From CAZNLH01 sp964573995 (GTDB taxonomy: Bacteria; Gemmatimonadota; CAZMKB01; CAZNLH01): 64,000 nt of DNA. Below the pieces are notes generated by a model. The model had not been told where the DNA came from, ran no database searches, and was given only the letters and a program-made list of their open reading frames with translations. The stretch covers positions 124,001 through 188,000 of the forward strand of contig CAZNLH010000001.1 of the NCBI GenBank assembly GCA_964573995.1, read 5' to 3'. This document shows, in pieces, positions 1 to 8,936 of the stretch. Within the stretch, counting starts at the first letter, position 1; each line of letters opens with the position of its first letter. Made by a program: the position numbers and the translations under genes.

Positions 1-1334
1 CCCATCGCGGATAGTACGCCGAAGGTAGAAGCCCACAAGAGCACATTGAAGGTGTTGGCCTGCGTTATCACCTCTCTCAGTGGTAGGCTGGCGGGATCCC
101 GCCCCATGGAAAGCAGGACGTGCCTGCCATCGATCCAGAGACCGAAGATGGTCCCGAGGATAACAACGAGAATGGGAACAACGGCATTGATCCACCTGAG
201 CGGCAATCCCTCTTGTGATGGAGGCCCGTCCGTTTCGAAGTTTGATAGCGGAACCGCTCCGTCGCGCAGCAACTTTCCGGACACTCTGCTACGTCTCTCC
301 GCCTTGAGCATCGGGCCGAAATCTCTGCCGGTAATTGCCACGAGCAAGACAAAGAATATGGAAAGGAGGGGATAGAAGCGGTGAGGAATCGTCTGGAGAA
401 ATAAGAGGTAAGGGTCGATGCCGGTCTTGAGGGGCTCAATGGCGTCACTGATAAGTCCCACCTCGAATCCGATCCATGTCGAGATGATGGCCACGCTCGA
501 TACCGGCGCCGCCGTCGCATCTACGATGTACGAGAGTTTCTCTCGAGAGATCTTCAGCCTGTCTGTTATGGGTCTCATCGTATTCCCAACGATGAGGGTG
601 TTTGCATAGTCATCGAAAAAGATGAAGACCCCCATGGCCCAGGTGGCCACCTGTCCCCTCAAGACACTTGTAGATATCGTCTTTAACTTCTCTATGATAC
701 CGGCCGTCCCGCCGTTTCTCGTGATCAGGCCGATCATCCCGCCGAGCATGAGACTGAAGAGGATAATCTCGACGTGAGACCGCTCTGTCAATACACCAAC
801 GACGATGGTGTCGAGTGAGCGGAGGAAGCCGGTGAGGGGGTTGAGGCCGTAAAGAAAAGATGCCCCGAGCCAGATACCGAGAAAGAGCGAAAAGACAACC
901 TCTCGAAAGGCAATTGCCAGTACTATTGCGATAATCGGCGGCAGGAGAGAGATCCATCCAGGCAGGACATCCCGTTCGACTTGAACCTCTTCCTCTCCTA
1001 CTTGAAGGGAAAAGAAGGCCCCACCTTGCCAGGAGAGATGAAGGTCTTTTAGAGTAACCCCGCCGCCGGATGTAATGATTCCCTTGTAGTCCATCCCCGT
1101 GGAAGGGCCGCCCGCCCCTGTTGTGAGTGGGCGAGGGCCCACGTGCAGGGAATATGGCACTGAATCCGTTGGGGTACTTCCTGCAGGGATGATCTTTACA
1201 TCGAAGGGTACCTTGGAGAGTATAACGTGCGGCAACTTCAGGGGTGGGCCCTCGGCTGCCGCAAGCACGGCAGGAAGGAGCAAGAGGAGGAGTATTGCCC
1301 TGGTCGAGATCCCTTTATGTATCCGATGGGTCAG
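1..1334 (-). CDS. Na+/H+ antiporter, NhaC family, with N-terminal exported domain (partial, cut by left edge)
   Basis: The reverse strand reads open from about 1334 to the window edge (about 444 codons, C-terminus missing). The family is recognised from long hydrophobic segments and the block FFDDYANTLIVGNTMRP followed by TDRLKISREKLSYIVDATAAP, typical of NhaC-like sodium/proton antiporters of the inner membrane. Before the first membrane segment there are about 110 extra residues: a hydrophobic leader (RAILLLLLLPAVLA) and a polar, glycine-rich, probably beta-rich stretch, which I do not recognise. No ATG, GTG or TTG lies before the leader in frame. The best start is CTG at 1334, about 9 bases after GGAGAG, which itself overlaps the end of ppdK. 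The start is therefore uncertain. The gene follows ppdK directly and probably shares its transcript. Confidence 0.8.
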   Translation of the reverse strand, partial: MTHRIHKGISTRAILLLLLLPAVLAAAEGPPLKLPHVILSKVPFDVKIIPAGSTPTDSVPYSLHVGPRPLTTGAGGPSTGMDYKGIITSGGGVTLKDLHLSWQGGAFFSLQVGEEEVQVERDVLPGWISLLPPIIAIVLAIAFREVVFSLFLGIWLGASFLYGLNPLTGFLRSLDTIVVGVLTERSHVEIILFSLMLGGMIGLITRNGGTAGIIEKLKTISTSVLRGQVATWAMGVFIFFDDYANTLIVGNTMRPITDRLKISREKLSYIVDATAAPVSSVAIISTWIGFEVGLISDAIEPLKTGIDPYLLFLQTIPHRFYPLLSIFFVLLVAITGRDFGPMLKAERRSRVSGKLLRDGAVPLSNFETDGPPSQEGLPLRWINAVVPILVVILGTIFGLWIDGRHVLLSMGRDPASLPLREVITQANTFNVLLWASTFGVLSAM

Positions 1335-1339
1335 AGGTC

Positions 1340-4006
1340 TTACTCTCCTTTGTTAGACAGCAAGGCGGCGTGGGCGGCGGCCAGCCGGGCGACAGGGACA
1401 CGGTACGGGGAACAACTTACGTAGTCCAGTCCAACGTCATGGCAGAATGCCACCGAACTCGGCTCGCCGCCATGTTCGCCGCATATCCCTATCTTCAGGT
1501 TCTCCTTCGTCTGTCTCCCCTTGACGACCCCGATGCGAACCAGTTCACCCACGCCATCACGGTCGAGTACCTGGAACGGGTCGGCCTGCAATACCCCGTG
1601 TTCGACATAGGAAGGAAGGAATCGACCTGAATCATCCCTCGATAACCCGAAGGTGGTCTGCGTCAGGTCGTTGGTACCGAAGGAAAAAAAGTCGGCGACT
1701 GTTGCTATTCGATCGGCCGTCAGGCAGGCCCGGGGGACCTCTATCATCGTGCCCACCAGGTAGGAGAGAGCCATTCCGGAATTCTCAATTATCTCCTTGG
1801 CCGTTCGGTCTATGATCGCCCGTTGATTCCGCAGTTCTTCGACATCGCTTACGAGTGGGATCATAATCTCCGGTAGGACTTCAAACCCATCCCTCTTGAC
1901 GTTCACCGCCGCTTCGATGATCGCCCTTGCCTGCATCTCTGTAATCTCCGGGTAGAGAATCCCAAGACGGCATCCCCGGTGTCCCAGCATCGGGTTGGCC
2001 TCCCGTAAAGAGTCCACAATCAAATGTACTCTATCGAGATCGATTCCAGATCGTCCGGCGAAGTCCTCCATCTCCTCTTCGGAAACTGGAAGAAACTCGT
2101 GAAGCGGAGGATCGAGCAACCGGATCGTTACCGGGTATCCGTCCATCGCCCGAAAGATCCCCTCAAAATCACCTCTCTGCATCGGGAGCAATTCGGCCAA
2201 GGCCTCCCGGCGCCTCTCGGTGTCTTCAGCCAGGATCATCTTCCTCATGGAGAAGATGCGGTCTCCCTGGAAGAACATGTGCTCCGTCCTGCAAAGGCCT
2301 ATCCCCTCGGCACCGAACTCTCTACCCTTGCGGGCATCATGCGGGGTGTCGGCATTTGTCCTGACCCCCAATTTGCGGAGTTCATCGGCCCATGACATGA
2401 GGGACTTGAAATCATCGGACAGTTCAGGCTCGATCAGAGGTGCACTGCCGAGTATGACCTCGCCCGTGGAGCCGTTAATGGTGATAATGTCTCCCCTCTT
2501 GACTGTGACTTCTCCCACCCGGAACTCGCCCTTCAGGTAATCCACCGCGATATTTTCACATCCAGCGACGCACGGTTTCCCCATTCCCCTTGCCACAACC
2601 GCCGCATGAGATGTCATGCCGCCACGCGAGGTCAGGATGCCCTTCGCCGTGGCCATACCGTGGATGTCTTCGGGTGATGTCTCCGCACGGGTAAGTATGA
2701 CGTCCTCCTGCTTCCCGAGTTCCGAGGCCTCATCGGCACTAAAGACCACCATTCCGACAGCCGCGCCTGGAGAAGCAGGAAGGCCCTTGGCGAAGACGGT
2801 AACGGGGGCCTTCGGGTCGATAGTGGGGTGGAGCAATTGGTCGAGGGAAGCTGCTGGACAGATTCTATCTACTGCGGTCCTGCGATCGATGAGTCCCTCG
2901 GCCACCATGTCCACGGCTATCTTTACGGCAGCGGCCGTACTTCGTTTGCCGGTCCGTGTCTGGAGCATCCAAAGTTTGCCCTTCTCTATGGTGAACTCGA
3001 TGTCCTGCATGTCGTGGTAGTGTGCCTCGAGTTTTTTGTAGATCTCGGTCAGTTCCCTGTAAATTTCAGGCATCTCATCTTCGAGGCACGAGTCGTCGGT
3101 TCCTGACATGTTGCTCCGATTCAGCGGCTTAGGCGTCCGGATTCCGGCGACGACGTCCTCCCCCTGGGCATTATCCAGGTACTCACCGAAGAATTGCCGG
3201 TCCCCGGTCGAGGGGTCTCGAGTAAACGCAACACCGGTGGCACTCCTGTCGCCCGTGTTCCCGAAGACCATCACCTGCACATTCGCCGCTGTCCCCAGGT
3301 CATCAGGAATCCCATGTATCTTCCGGTAATCGATCGCCCTCCTGTTGTTCCACGACTGAAAGACGGCGGTTATCGCTCCCCATAATTGTTCCCATGGGTC
3401 GGACGGGAACTCCTGCCCCGTGGTTGTGCGAATGGTCTCCTTGTATGAGTCCACGAGCGATTTGAAGGCGGATAGACTGAGTTGATGGTCATAGCGTACA
3501 CCCTCGCGCCTTCGTATTTCGGATAGGGACGACTCGAACAGGCTGTGATCTACTCCCAGCACCACATCCCCATACATCTGTATGAAGCGGCGGTAACTGT
3601 CCCAACCGAACGTCTCGTCTGCACCATGGCGACAAAGGCCATCCATAGTCTCTTCATTCAGCCCGATGTTCAGGACCGTGTCCATCATGCCAGGCATGGA
3701 AATGGCGGCCCCCGAACGTACGGATAGCAAGAGTGGATTGTCAACGGATCCAAACTTACGTCCCATGATGGTCTCGAGACGATTCAGATTGATGCGGACC
3801 TCGTTCTCCAGTCCCTCGGGGTAGGACCCGTCGTGCATTGAATAATGGTTACACACCTCAGTGGTTATCGTAAAGCCCGGTGGCACCGGTATATCAAGCC
3901 TAGACATCTCAGCCAGGTTTGCCCCCTTTCCACCCAGCAGCCTCTTCTGGTGCCTGTCCCCTTCGGCCTCTCCGGCCCCAAAGAAATAAACCCATTTTTT
4001 CGACAT
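1340..4006 (-). CDS. ppdK: pyruvate, phosphate dikinase
   Basis: Cytoplasmic enzyme interconverting pyruvate + ATP + Pi and PEP + AMP + PPi. The order is classic: an N-terminal nucleotide-binding domain (GGKGANLAEM near the start; SVRSGAAISMPGMMDTVLN), the phosphohistidine swivel domain with GGMTSHAAVVARGMGKPC, and the C-terminal PEP/pyruvate barrel with FGTNDLTQTTFGLSRDD and the catalytic cysteine loop GICGEHGG. Length (888 residues) is normal for the family. I chose ATG at 4006 (MSKKWVYFF) over an in-frame ATG 8 codons upstream (4030), because GGGGGGA stands just before 4006. It lies 36 bases after purF and ends 6 bases before the likely antiporter start, so co-transcription is likely. Confidence 0.97.
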   Translation of the reverse strand: MSKKWVYFFGAGEAEGDRHQKRLLGGKGANLAEMSRLDIPVPPGFTITTEVCNHYSMHDGSYPEGLENEVRINLNRLETIMGRKFGSVDNPLLLSVRSGAAISMPGMMDTVLNIGLNEETMDGLCRHGADETFGWDSYRRFIQMYGDVVLGVDHSLFESSLSEIRRREGVRYDHQLSLSAFKSLVDSYKETIRTTTGQEFPSDPWEQLWGAITAVFQSWNNRRAIDYRKIHGIPDDLGTAANVQVMVFGNTGDRSATGVAFTRDPSTGDRQFFGEYLDNAQGEDVVAGIRTPKPLNRSNMSGTDDSCLEDEMPEIYRELTEIYKKLEAHYHDMQDIEFTIEKGKLWMLQTRTGKRSTAAAVKIAVDMVAEGLIDRRTAVDRICPAASLDQLLHPTIDPKAPVTVFAKGLPASPGAAVGMVVFSADEASELGKQEDVILTRAETSPEDIHGMATAKGILTSRGGMTSHAAVVARGMGKPCVAGCENIAVDYLKGEFRVGEVTVKRGDIITINGSTGEVILGSAPLIEPELSDDFKSLMSWADELRKLGVRTNADTPHDARKGREFGAEGIGLCRTEHMFFQGDRIFSMRKMILAEDTERRREALAELLPMQRGDFEGIFRAMDGYPVTIRLLDPPLHEFLPVSEEEMEDFAGRSGIDLDRVHLIVDSLREANPMLGHRGCRLGILYPEITEMQARAIIEAAVNVKRDGFEVLPEIMIPLVSDVEELRNQRAIIDRTAKEIIENSGMALSYLVGTMIEVPRACLTADRIATVADFFSFGTNDLTQTTFGLSRDDSGRFLPSYVEHGVLQADPFQVLDRDGVGELVRIGVVKGRQTKENLKIGICGEHGGEPSSVAFCHDVGLDYVSCSPYRVPVARLAAAHAALLSNKGE

Positions 4007-4042
4007 TGATCCCCCCGTTACTACCTTCATTGATTGCCCTGC

Positions 4043-5476
4043 TCACGGAGTGAGCACGTGTTTCTTTTCAAGTATGAACTTGTCCGTTTCTTCCACTTCG
4101 ACCGAGTAATCGCCCGAAAAACAGGCGTGGCAGAACGAATCTCCTGAAAGGGGGGCCGACTTCAACATCCCTTCCAGCGATAGGTACCCGAGCGAGTCTA
4201 CACCAAGAAAGGCAGATATCTCCTCGACGGAATGGTTTGAAGCAACAAGTTCCTCACGGCTCGGGGTATCGATTCCATAGTAACACGGAAATTGAAAAGG
4301 TGGAGAGCCCACCCTGAAATGGACCTCCCTGGCGCCGCACTGCCTGAGAAGCCTAACAAGTACACGGCTTGTTGTTCCACGGATTATGGAATCATCGACG
4401 ACTACTACCCTCTTGTCCCTAAGGACCTCCCTTACCGGGTTATATTTTATTTTCACACCCAGGTCCCTTACCTTCTGCGTTGGACGGATAAAGGTCCTCC
4501 CGACATAATGGTTCCTGATGAGCCCTATTTCCAGTGGGAGACCGGCGGCCTCGGCGAACCCGAGCGCGGTAATGTTGCTCGAGTCCGGGACAGATATGAC
4601 GCAATCTCCATCAACCGGATGTTCCCTGGCGAGTTGGCGGCCGAACTCACGGCGTGCTATGCCCGCACATGCCCCGAAGACCCTGGAATCCGGCCTTGAA
4701 AAATATACATATTCAAAGATGCACATCCTTGGAGATACCTTTTCAAATGGTTTGATGGAATCGATCCCTTGCTCGGAGAAGTGTACTATCTCACCTGGTT
4801 CAATGTCCCGCAGGAAATGGGCACCGACGATATCGAACCCGCACGACTCGGAGGCCACCACGTATCCCCCGTCGAGGCCGGCAATGGAGAGAGGGCGGAA
4901 TCCCCTTGTGTCCCTAACGGCATACAGTTCGCCGTTGACGAGTATAAGCAGGGAATAGGCCCCCTTTACGGTGTTCAATGCCTCGACAATACTGTCTTTA
5001 ATCTTTTTCTTCGTTGATGATGCGATCAAGTGGACGATGACCTCCGTATCCATTGATGATTGGAAGATCGACCCCTTTCCCTCCAATTGTCTCCGAACCC
5101 TGGTGGAATTGACGAGGTTCCCGTTGTGAGAAATGGACATCTGGCCGATGCGGAAATTGACCATGAGAGGTTGTGCGTTGGAGATGTGGGTGGATCCGGT
5201 GGTGGAGTACCGCGTGTGTCCGATCGTTATATCACCGGGGAGTTTCTCCAACACGGAATCGTCTATAGTATCGGAGACCAGGCCCATTCCCCTGAAGAGG
5301 TGCTGCCTCTTGCCGTCCCACGATGCAATTCCAGCACTCTCTTGACCGCGATGCTGAAGTGAATAAAGACCAAAGTATGTCAATTCGGCGGCCTTGGGAA
5401 TGTTCCAGATTGCGAAGAGGGCACAATGTCCACGTAATGACGGCTCAATGAGGTTTGCCGACCTTTCTTCGCTCAT
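4043..5476 (-). CDS. purF: amidophosphoribosyltransferase
   Basis: First committed step of purine synthesis: PRPP + glutamine to phosphoribosylamine. The N-terminal glutamine amidotransferase should be processed to expose Cys18 (RGHCALFAIWN), leaving a 17-residue propeptide as in the Bacillus-type enzyme. YFGLYSLQHRGQESAG and the glutaminase core follow. The PRPP-binding motif is VVVVDDSIIRGTTS. Cysteines in CIFEYVYFSRP, FPCYYGID and SFCHACFSGDY are placed like the 4Fe-4S ligands of the Bacillus subtilis enzyme, so an oxygen-sensitive cluster is likely (family knowledge plus inference). Length of 477 residues is normal. It heads a purine/phospholipid run that includes purC and purB, separated from them by pssA and psd. 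Confidence 0.97.
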   Translation of the reverse strand: MSEERSANLIEPSLRGHCALFAIWNIPKAAELTYFGLYSLQHRGQESAGIASWDGKRQHLFRGMGLVSDTIDDSVLEKLPGDITIGHTRYSTTGSTHISNAQPLMVNFRIGQMSISHNGNLVNSTRVRRQLEGKGSIFQSSMDTEVIVHLIASSTKKKIKDSIVEALNTVKGAYSLLILVNGELYAVRDTRGFRPLSIAGLDGGYVVASESCGFDIVGAHFLRDIEPGEIVHFSEQGIDSIKPFEKVSPRMCIFEYVYFSRPDSRVFGACAGIARREFGRQLAREHPVDGDCVISVPDSSNITALGFAEAAGLPLEIGLIRNHYVGRTFIRPTQKVRDLGVKIKYNPVREVLRDKRVVVVDDSIIRGTTSRVLVRLLRQCGAREVHFRVGSPPFQFPCYYGIDTPSREELVASNHSVEEISAFLGVDSLGYLSLEGMLKSAPLSGDSFCHACFSGDYSVEVEETDKFILEKKHVLTP

Positions 5477-5504
5477 TGTACTATCTCCCTAATTATCCTA
5501 TAGG

Positions 5505-6248
5505 TTAAGCCCTATCCTTCTCGGCTGATTTTTCCCATAGCCCGCCGAGGATCGAACGGCCGAGGCCAAACAGAATGTAGAGGAAGCAGAGAGGGAAGAA
5601 AATATACCGTGGTATAGTGAAGACACCTACCCAGAATGCCAACAATAACAGGACCGCAGTCATCCCCTTTACACCACCTCGTCTCAGGGACGGAAAACTG
5701 GGGTACTGCACATTACTTATCATCAGGATCGAGATCAGAACGATGAAGACCGACAGAAACCTTTCGTGACCGGCACCGGTGAAATAGCGAGCGTAGAGGG
5801 GAGTCAGGGAGAAGGGGATGAAAGAGACGAGGAAGATGCCTGCCACCGGGATCGGCAGCCCGGTGAAGAACTTCTTCGCCGGCCCCGGACTTTCAACGTT
5901 GTAACGCGCTAACCGAAGCGCACCGGCAAAGAGGAATCCGAAGACGAGCAACCACGACCACTCGCCCCTGGAGCGTAAAAAATAGGTAAACATTATAACC
6001 GACGGGGCCACACCAAAGGTCACGAGATCGGCGAGGGAGTCGAGTTCCATTCCAAAGCGGCTGTAACTCTTGGAAAACTTGGCGACCTTCCCGTCTATGA
6101 AATCGAGGATTCCTCCAACTATGACGAACCAACTGGCGTTTACCAACTCGAGACGGAACGCAGAAATGATCGCATAGAATCCGAAGAATAGATTGCCGGA
6201 GGTAAAAGCACCCGGGAGCGCCATCCTGCCTTTTTGTCTAATGCTCAT
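5505..6248 (-). CDS. pssA: CDP-diacylglycerol--serine O-phosphatidyltransferase
   Basis: Inner-membrane enzyme making phosphatidylserine from CDP-diacylglycerol and serine, the substrate of the Psd encoded just upstream. Several hydrophobic segments are visible, with the CDP-alcohol phosphotransferase signature DFIDGKVAK-(x8)-G-MEL-D-SLA-D. All three aspartates after DG are present, but the usual Arg of the DGxxAR part is Lys here. ATG at 6248 overlaps the psd stop in an ATGA, the usual sign of translational coupling, and gives the typical start MSIRQKGRMALPGAFTSGN. The open frame continues upstream to 6314, but that extension lies inside psd and has no family resemblance. Confidence 0.93.
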   Translation of the reverse strand: MSIRQKGRMALPGAFTSGNLFFGFYAIISAFRLELVNASWFVIVGGILDFIDGKVAKFSKSYSRFGMELDSLADLVTFGVAPSVIMFTYFLRSRGEWSWLLVFGFLFAGALRLARYNVESPGPAKKFFTGLPIPVAGIFLVSFIPFSLTPLYARYFTGAGHERFLSVFIVLISILMISNVQYPSFPSLRRGGVKGMTAVLLLLAFWVGVFTIPRYIFFPLCFLYILFGLGRSILGGLWEKSAEKDRA

Positions 6249-6898
6249 GAGAATACTCCAATGATGGTCTTCCCTGCAACCGTCTTTTCCCCGCAAGAAA
6301 TCTTCACCTTGCACTCCATGGGGATAAAAAGGTCGAGGCGTGAGCCGAAGAGTACCATGCCGAGACGCTCGCCACGTTTCACGTGATCTCCCTCTTTCGG
6401 GTAGGTGATGATCCTCCGGGCAAGTATCCCGGCGACCTGTCTCAGGATTACCGTCTTATCTTCGTGCTCAATGACCAGACTGCACTGTTCGTTTCGCCTG
6501 CTTGCCTCATCTCTATAGGCGGGCAGGAACTTTCCCGCCCGGTATTCCCTTCGTATGACCTCTCCGGAAACAGGGATCCGGTTGATATGTACGTTCCATA
6601 TAGACATGAAAATGGAGATCAGGATGCAACGCCCGCCTGGAAGGCTATCTTCAACCTCTTCGGAGACCCTGATGATCTTTCCATCCGCCGGCGCCAGGAT
6701 GAGACCTTCTTCACCAGGAGGACTGCGTTCCGGGTCGCGGAAGAAGGTGATGAACATGGCCAACAGGAGAATGGGGGATGAGACGACCGGGTATCTCAAC
6801 CACTTCGGCCAGTTAGTGGTAAATATGGTCGTCAAGATCAGCAGTATAAGAGAAAGAAAGAGAAATGGAAAGCCGTGTCGGGAGATACCTATATGCAT
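6245..6898 (-). CDS. psd: phosphatidylserine decarboxylase proenzyme (short form)
   Basis: Converts phosphatidylserine to phosphatidylethanolamine at the inner membrane. The 217-residue size and the self-cleavage site LFGSR (Gly185-Ser186) mark the short Psd class; cleavage there would produce the pyruvoyl group on the alpha chain. Two hydrophobic segments lie near the N-terminus (about residues 10-27 and 38-53), followed by APADGKI and the IFMSIWNVHINRIP motif. It overlaps purC by 10 bases and pssA by 4, so the two phosphatidylethanolamine enzymes sit as a coupled pair inside a purine operon. PssA plus Psd indicates phosphatidylethanolamine as a main membrane lipid. Confidence 0.95.
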   Translation of the reverse strand: MHIGISRHGFPFLFLSLILLILTTIFTTNWPKWLRYPVVSSPILLLAMFITFFRDPERSPPGEEGLILAPADGKIIRVSEEVEDSLPGGRCILISIFMSIWNVHINRIPVSGEVIRREYRAGKFLPAYRDEASRRNEQCSLVIEHEDKTVILRQVAGILARRIITYPKEGDHVKRGERLGMVLFGSRLDLFIPMECKVKISCGEKTVAGKTIIGVFS

Positions 6899-7614
6899 GG
6901 CCCCTCTTTATCCCTGCAGATCCTTCGGAAGACCTCCTGGTAGGTCTCCTCGACGTCACCGAGATCGAACCGGAACCTGTCCTTGTCGAGTTTCCTGCCG
7001 GATTCCTTGTCCCAGAAACGGCACGTGTCGGGGCTGATCTCGTCGCCGAGGAGGATCCGGTCACGCCACCGCCCGAATTCGAGCTTGATATCGACCAATT
7101 CGATGCCGATACCGCTCAATTCTGAACGGAGGATGGTATTGGCCCGCCTTGCGAGTTCAAGGATGGCCCGTTCTTCATCTCTTCTGGCGAGATGTAGGGC
7201 CGTCACATGGTCGGAATTGATGAATGGGTCTCCGAGGAGGTCGTCCTTGTAATACTCTTCAACGATCGGGCTCTTGAGTTCCGTTCCCTCTTCCAGGCCG
7301 ATCCTGCGGACGAGGCTGCCCGCGCAGATGTTGCGAACGACCACCTCGATGGGAAAGATATTCAGTCTTTTCACGAGCATCGAATCGTCGCTCAGGCACC
7401 GGACGAAATGCGTTGGGATCCCCTTCTCCTCGAGGACCCTGAAAAGATAGGATGAAATCCGGTTGTTTACAATCCCTTTGCCGGCGATCCTGCCCTTTTT
7501 CTTACCGTTGAACGCCGTTGCATCTTCCTTGAACTCCTGTATGACGTAGGACTCGTCTTCTGTTGCAAACATCTTCTTTGCCTTACCCTCGTACAGCAAT
7601 TCCGCCCTCTTCAT
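6889..7614 (-). CDS. purC: phosphoribosylaminoimidazole-succinocarboxamide synthase
   Basis: Purine pathway enzyme (SAICAR synthetase): CAIR + aspartate + ATP. The family start is clear: KRAELLYEGKAKKMFATED, then EFKDDATAF-like QEFKEDATAFNGKK and the block PIEVVVRNICAGSL. The end has the usual KLEFGRW, LLGDEISPDTCRFWD and LDKDRFR motifs. 241 residues is standard. It overlaps purB by 4 bases and psd by 10, so all are read from one transcript. There is no sign of a fused purE or other domain. Confidence 0.97.
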   Translation of the reverse strand: MKRAELLYEGKAKKMFATEDESYVIQEFKEDATAFNGKKKGRIAGKGIVNNRISSYLFRVLEEKGIPTHFVRCLSDDSMLVKRLNIFPIEVVVRNICAGSLVRRIGLEEGTELKSPIVEEYYKDDLLGDPFINSDHVTALHLARRDEERAILELARRANTILRSELSGIGIELVDIKLEFGRWRDRILLGDEISPDTCRFWDKESGRKLDKDRFRFDLGDVEETYQEVFRRICRDKEGPCI

Positions 7615-8930
7615 GGTGTTCGACCGCCTTTCCCGCTTTGCAGGCCCAGTCTCTCAAAGATTCGGTCTACGTTCCGCAGATGGTACCCGACGTCGAACGA
7701 GCCGGCGATCTCGTCCTCAGATAGGTGGCGCCTGAGTTTCTTGCTTGCAAGGGCCCTTTCCCTGAAGGTCCGGCCCGATCTCTCCTCGCTCAAGGCGATC
7801 GACTGGATGATGGAATACGCCTCCTCGCGTGTCAGCCCCTTTTGTACCAACTTCAATAACAGGCCCTGGGAAAAGATCATCCCGCCAGTCATGTGCAGGT
7901 TTTTGTCCATCCTCTCCCGGTGAACTATGAGACCTTCAAGGACCTGCTGGAAGATGGTCAACATGTAATAGACGAGGATGGTGCTGTCGGGGATGATCAC
8001 ACGCTCCACGGAAGAATGTGTAATATCTCGTTCGTGCCAGAGGTTGATGTTCTCCATGGCTGCGAAGGAATTGGCCCTGAGAACCCTGGATAGCCCCGCG
8101 ACCCGCTCGCAGAGGATCGGGTTCCTCTTGTGAGGCATTGCTGATGAACCCTTCTGCCCGCTCCGGAAGGGCTCCTCGAGTTCCCCTATCTCCGTTCTGT
8201 GGAGGTTGCGGATCTCCGTTGCGAATTTTTCAAGCCCCGAGCCGATCATGGCGATCGCACAGAGGTAGAATGCGTGGCGGTCGCGCGAGATGATCTGAGA
8301 GGAAATAGATGCGGGTCTTAGGCCGAGCCGATTCATGACGTAGGATTCTACCCCGGGATCGAGGTGGGCGAAGGTCCCGACCGCTCCCGATAATTTCCCA
8401 CAAGAGATCTCTTCAACGGCCAATCTGAAATGATCCTTTAAGCGCTTCATCTCATCATACCATGAAGCGAACTTCAGGCCGAGCGTAATGGGCTCGGCAT
8501 GAACCCCGTGGGTCCGTCCTATCATGGGGGTCCGTTTCTCCTGCATCGCCATTCGTGCCAGGCGGCCGATTACAAGGTCTATCCGTTCCAGGATGATCCC
8601 CCCTGCCTCCTTCATCTGCAGGGCAAGGGTGGTATCGAGGAGGTCGGAGGAAGTAAGGCCAAGATGGATATAACGGGAAGGCCTGCCTACATTCTCGGCG
8701 ATATTGGTCAGGAAGGCGATGACATCATGATGTGTCTCTTTCTCTATTTCTCGCACACGGGATACGTCGAAGGTGGCCTTCTCCTTGATCGCCTTCAGGT
8801 CGTCCTGCGGAACAACTCCTTCTTTGGAAAGGGCCTCGCAGACGTACAACTCTATCCTCAACCATATCGAGAACTTGGTCGTATCTTCCCAGATTTCTTT
8901 CAGCGGAGAAAGGGAATATCTTTCTATCAT
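7611..8930 (-). CDS. purB: adenylosuccinate lyase
   Basis: Catalyses two fumarate-releasing steps in purine synthesis (SAICAR to AICAR and adenylosuccinate to AMP). It belongs to the fumarase/aspartase superfamily: start MIERYSLSPLKEIWEDTTKF, the first His motif GRTHGVHAEPITLGLK, and the signature GSSAMPHKRNPILCERV carrying the catalytic serine loop. Length of 439 residues matches the short bacterial form. It lies 6 bases after the HtrA-like protease and overlaps purC by 4. Confidence 0.97.
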   Translation of the reverse strand: MIERYSLSPLKEIWEDTTKFSIWLRIELYVCEALSKEGVVPQDDLKAIKEKATFDVSRVREIEKETHHDVIAFLTNIAENVGRPSRYIHLGLTSSDLLDTTLALQMKEAGGIILERIDLVIGRLARMAMQEKRTPMIGRTHGVHAEPITLGLKFASWYDEMKRLKDHFRLAVEEISCGKLSGAVGTFAHLDPGVESYVMNRLGLRPASISSQIISRDRHAFYLCAIAMIGSGLEKFATEIRNLHRTEIGELEEPFRSGQKGSSAMPHKRNPILCERVAGLSRVLRANSFAAMENINLWHERDITHSSVERVIIPDSTILVYYMLTIFQQVLEGLIVHRERMDKNLHMTGGMIFSQGLLLKLVQKGLTREEAYSIIQSIALSEERSGRTFRERALASKKLRRHLSEDEIAGSFDVGYHLRNVDRIFERLGLQSGKGGRTP

Positions 8931-8936
8931 ACGCCC

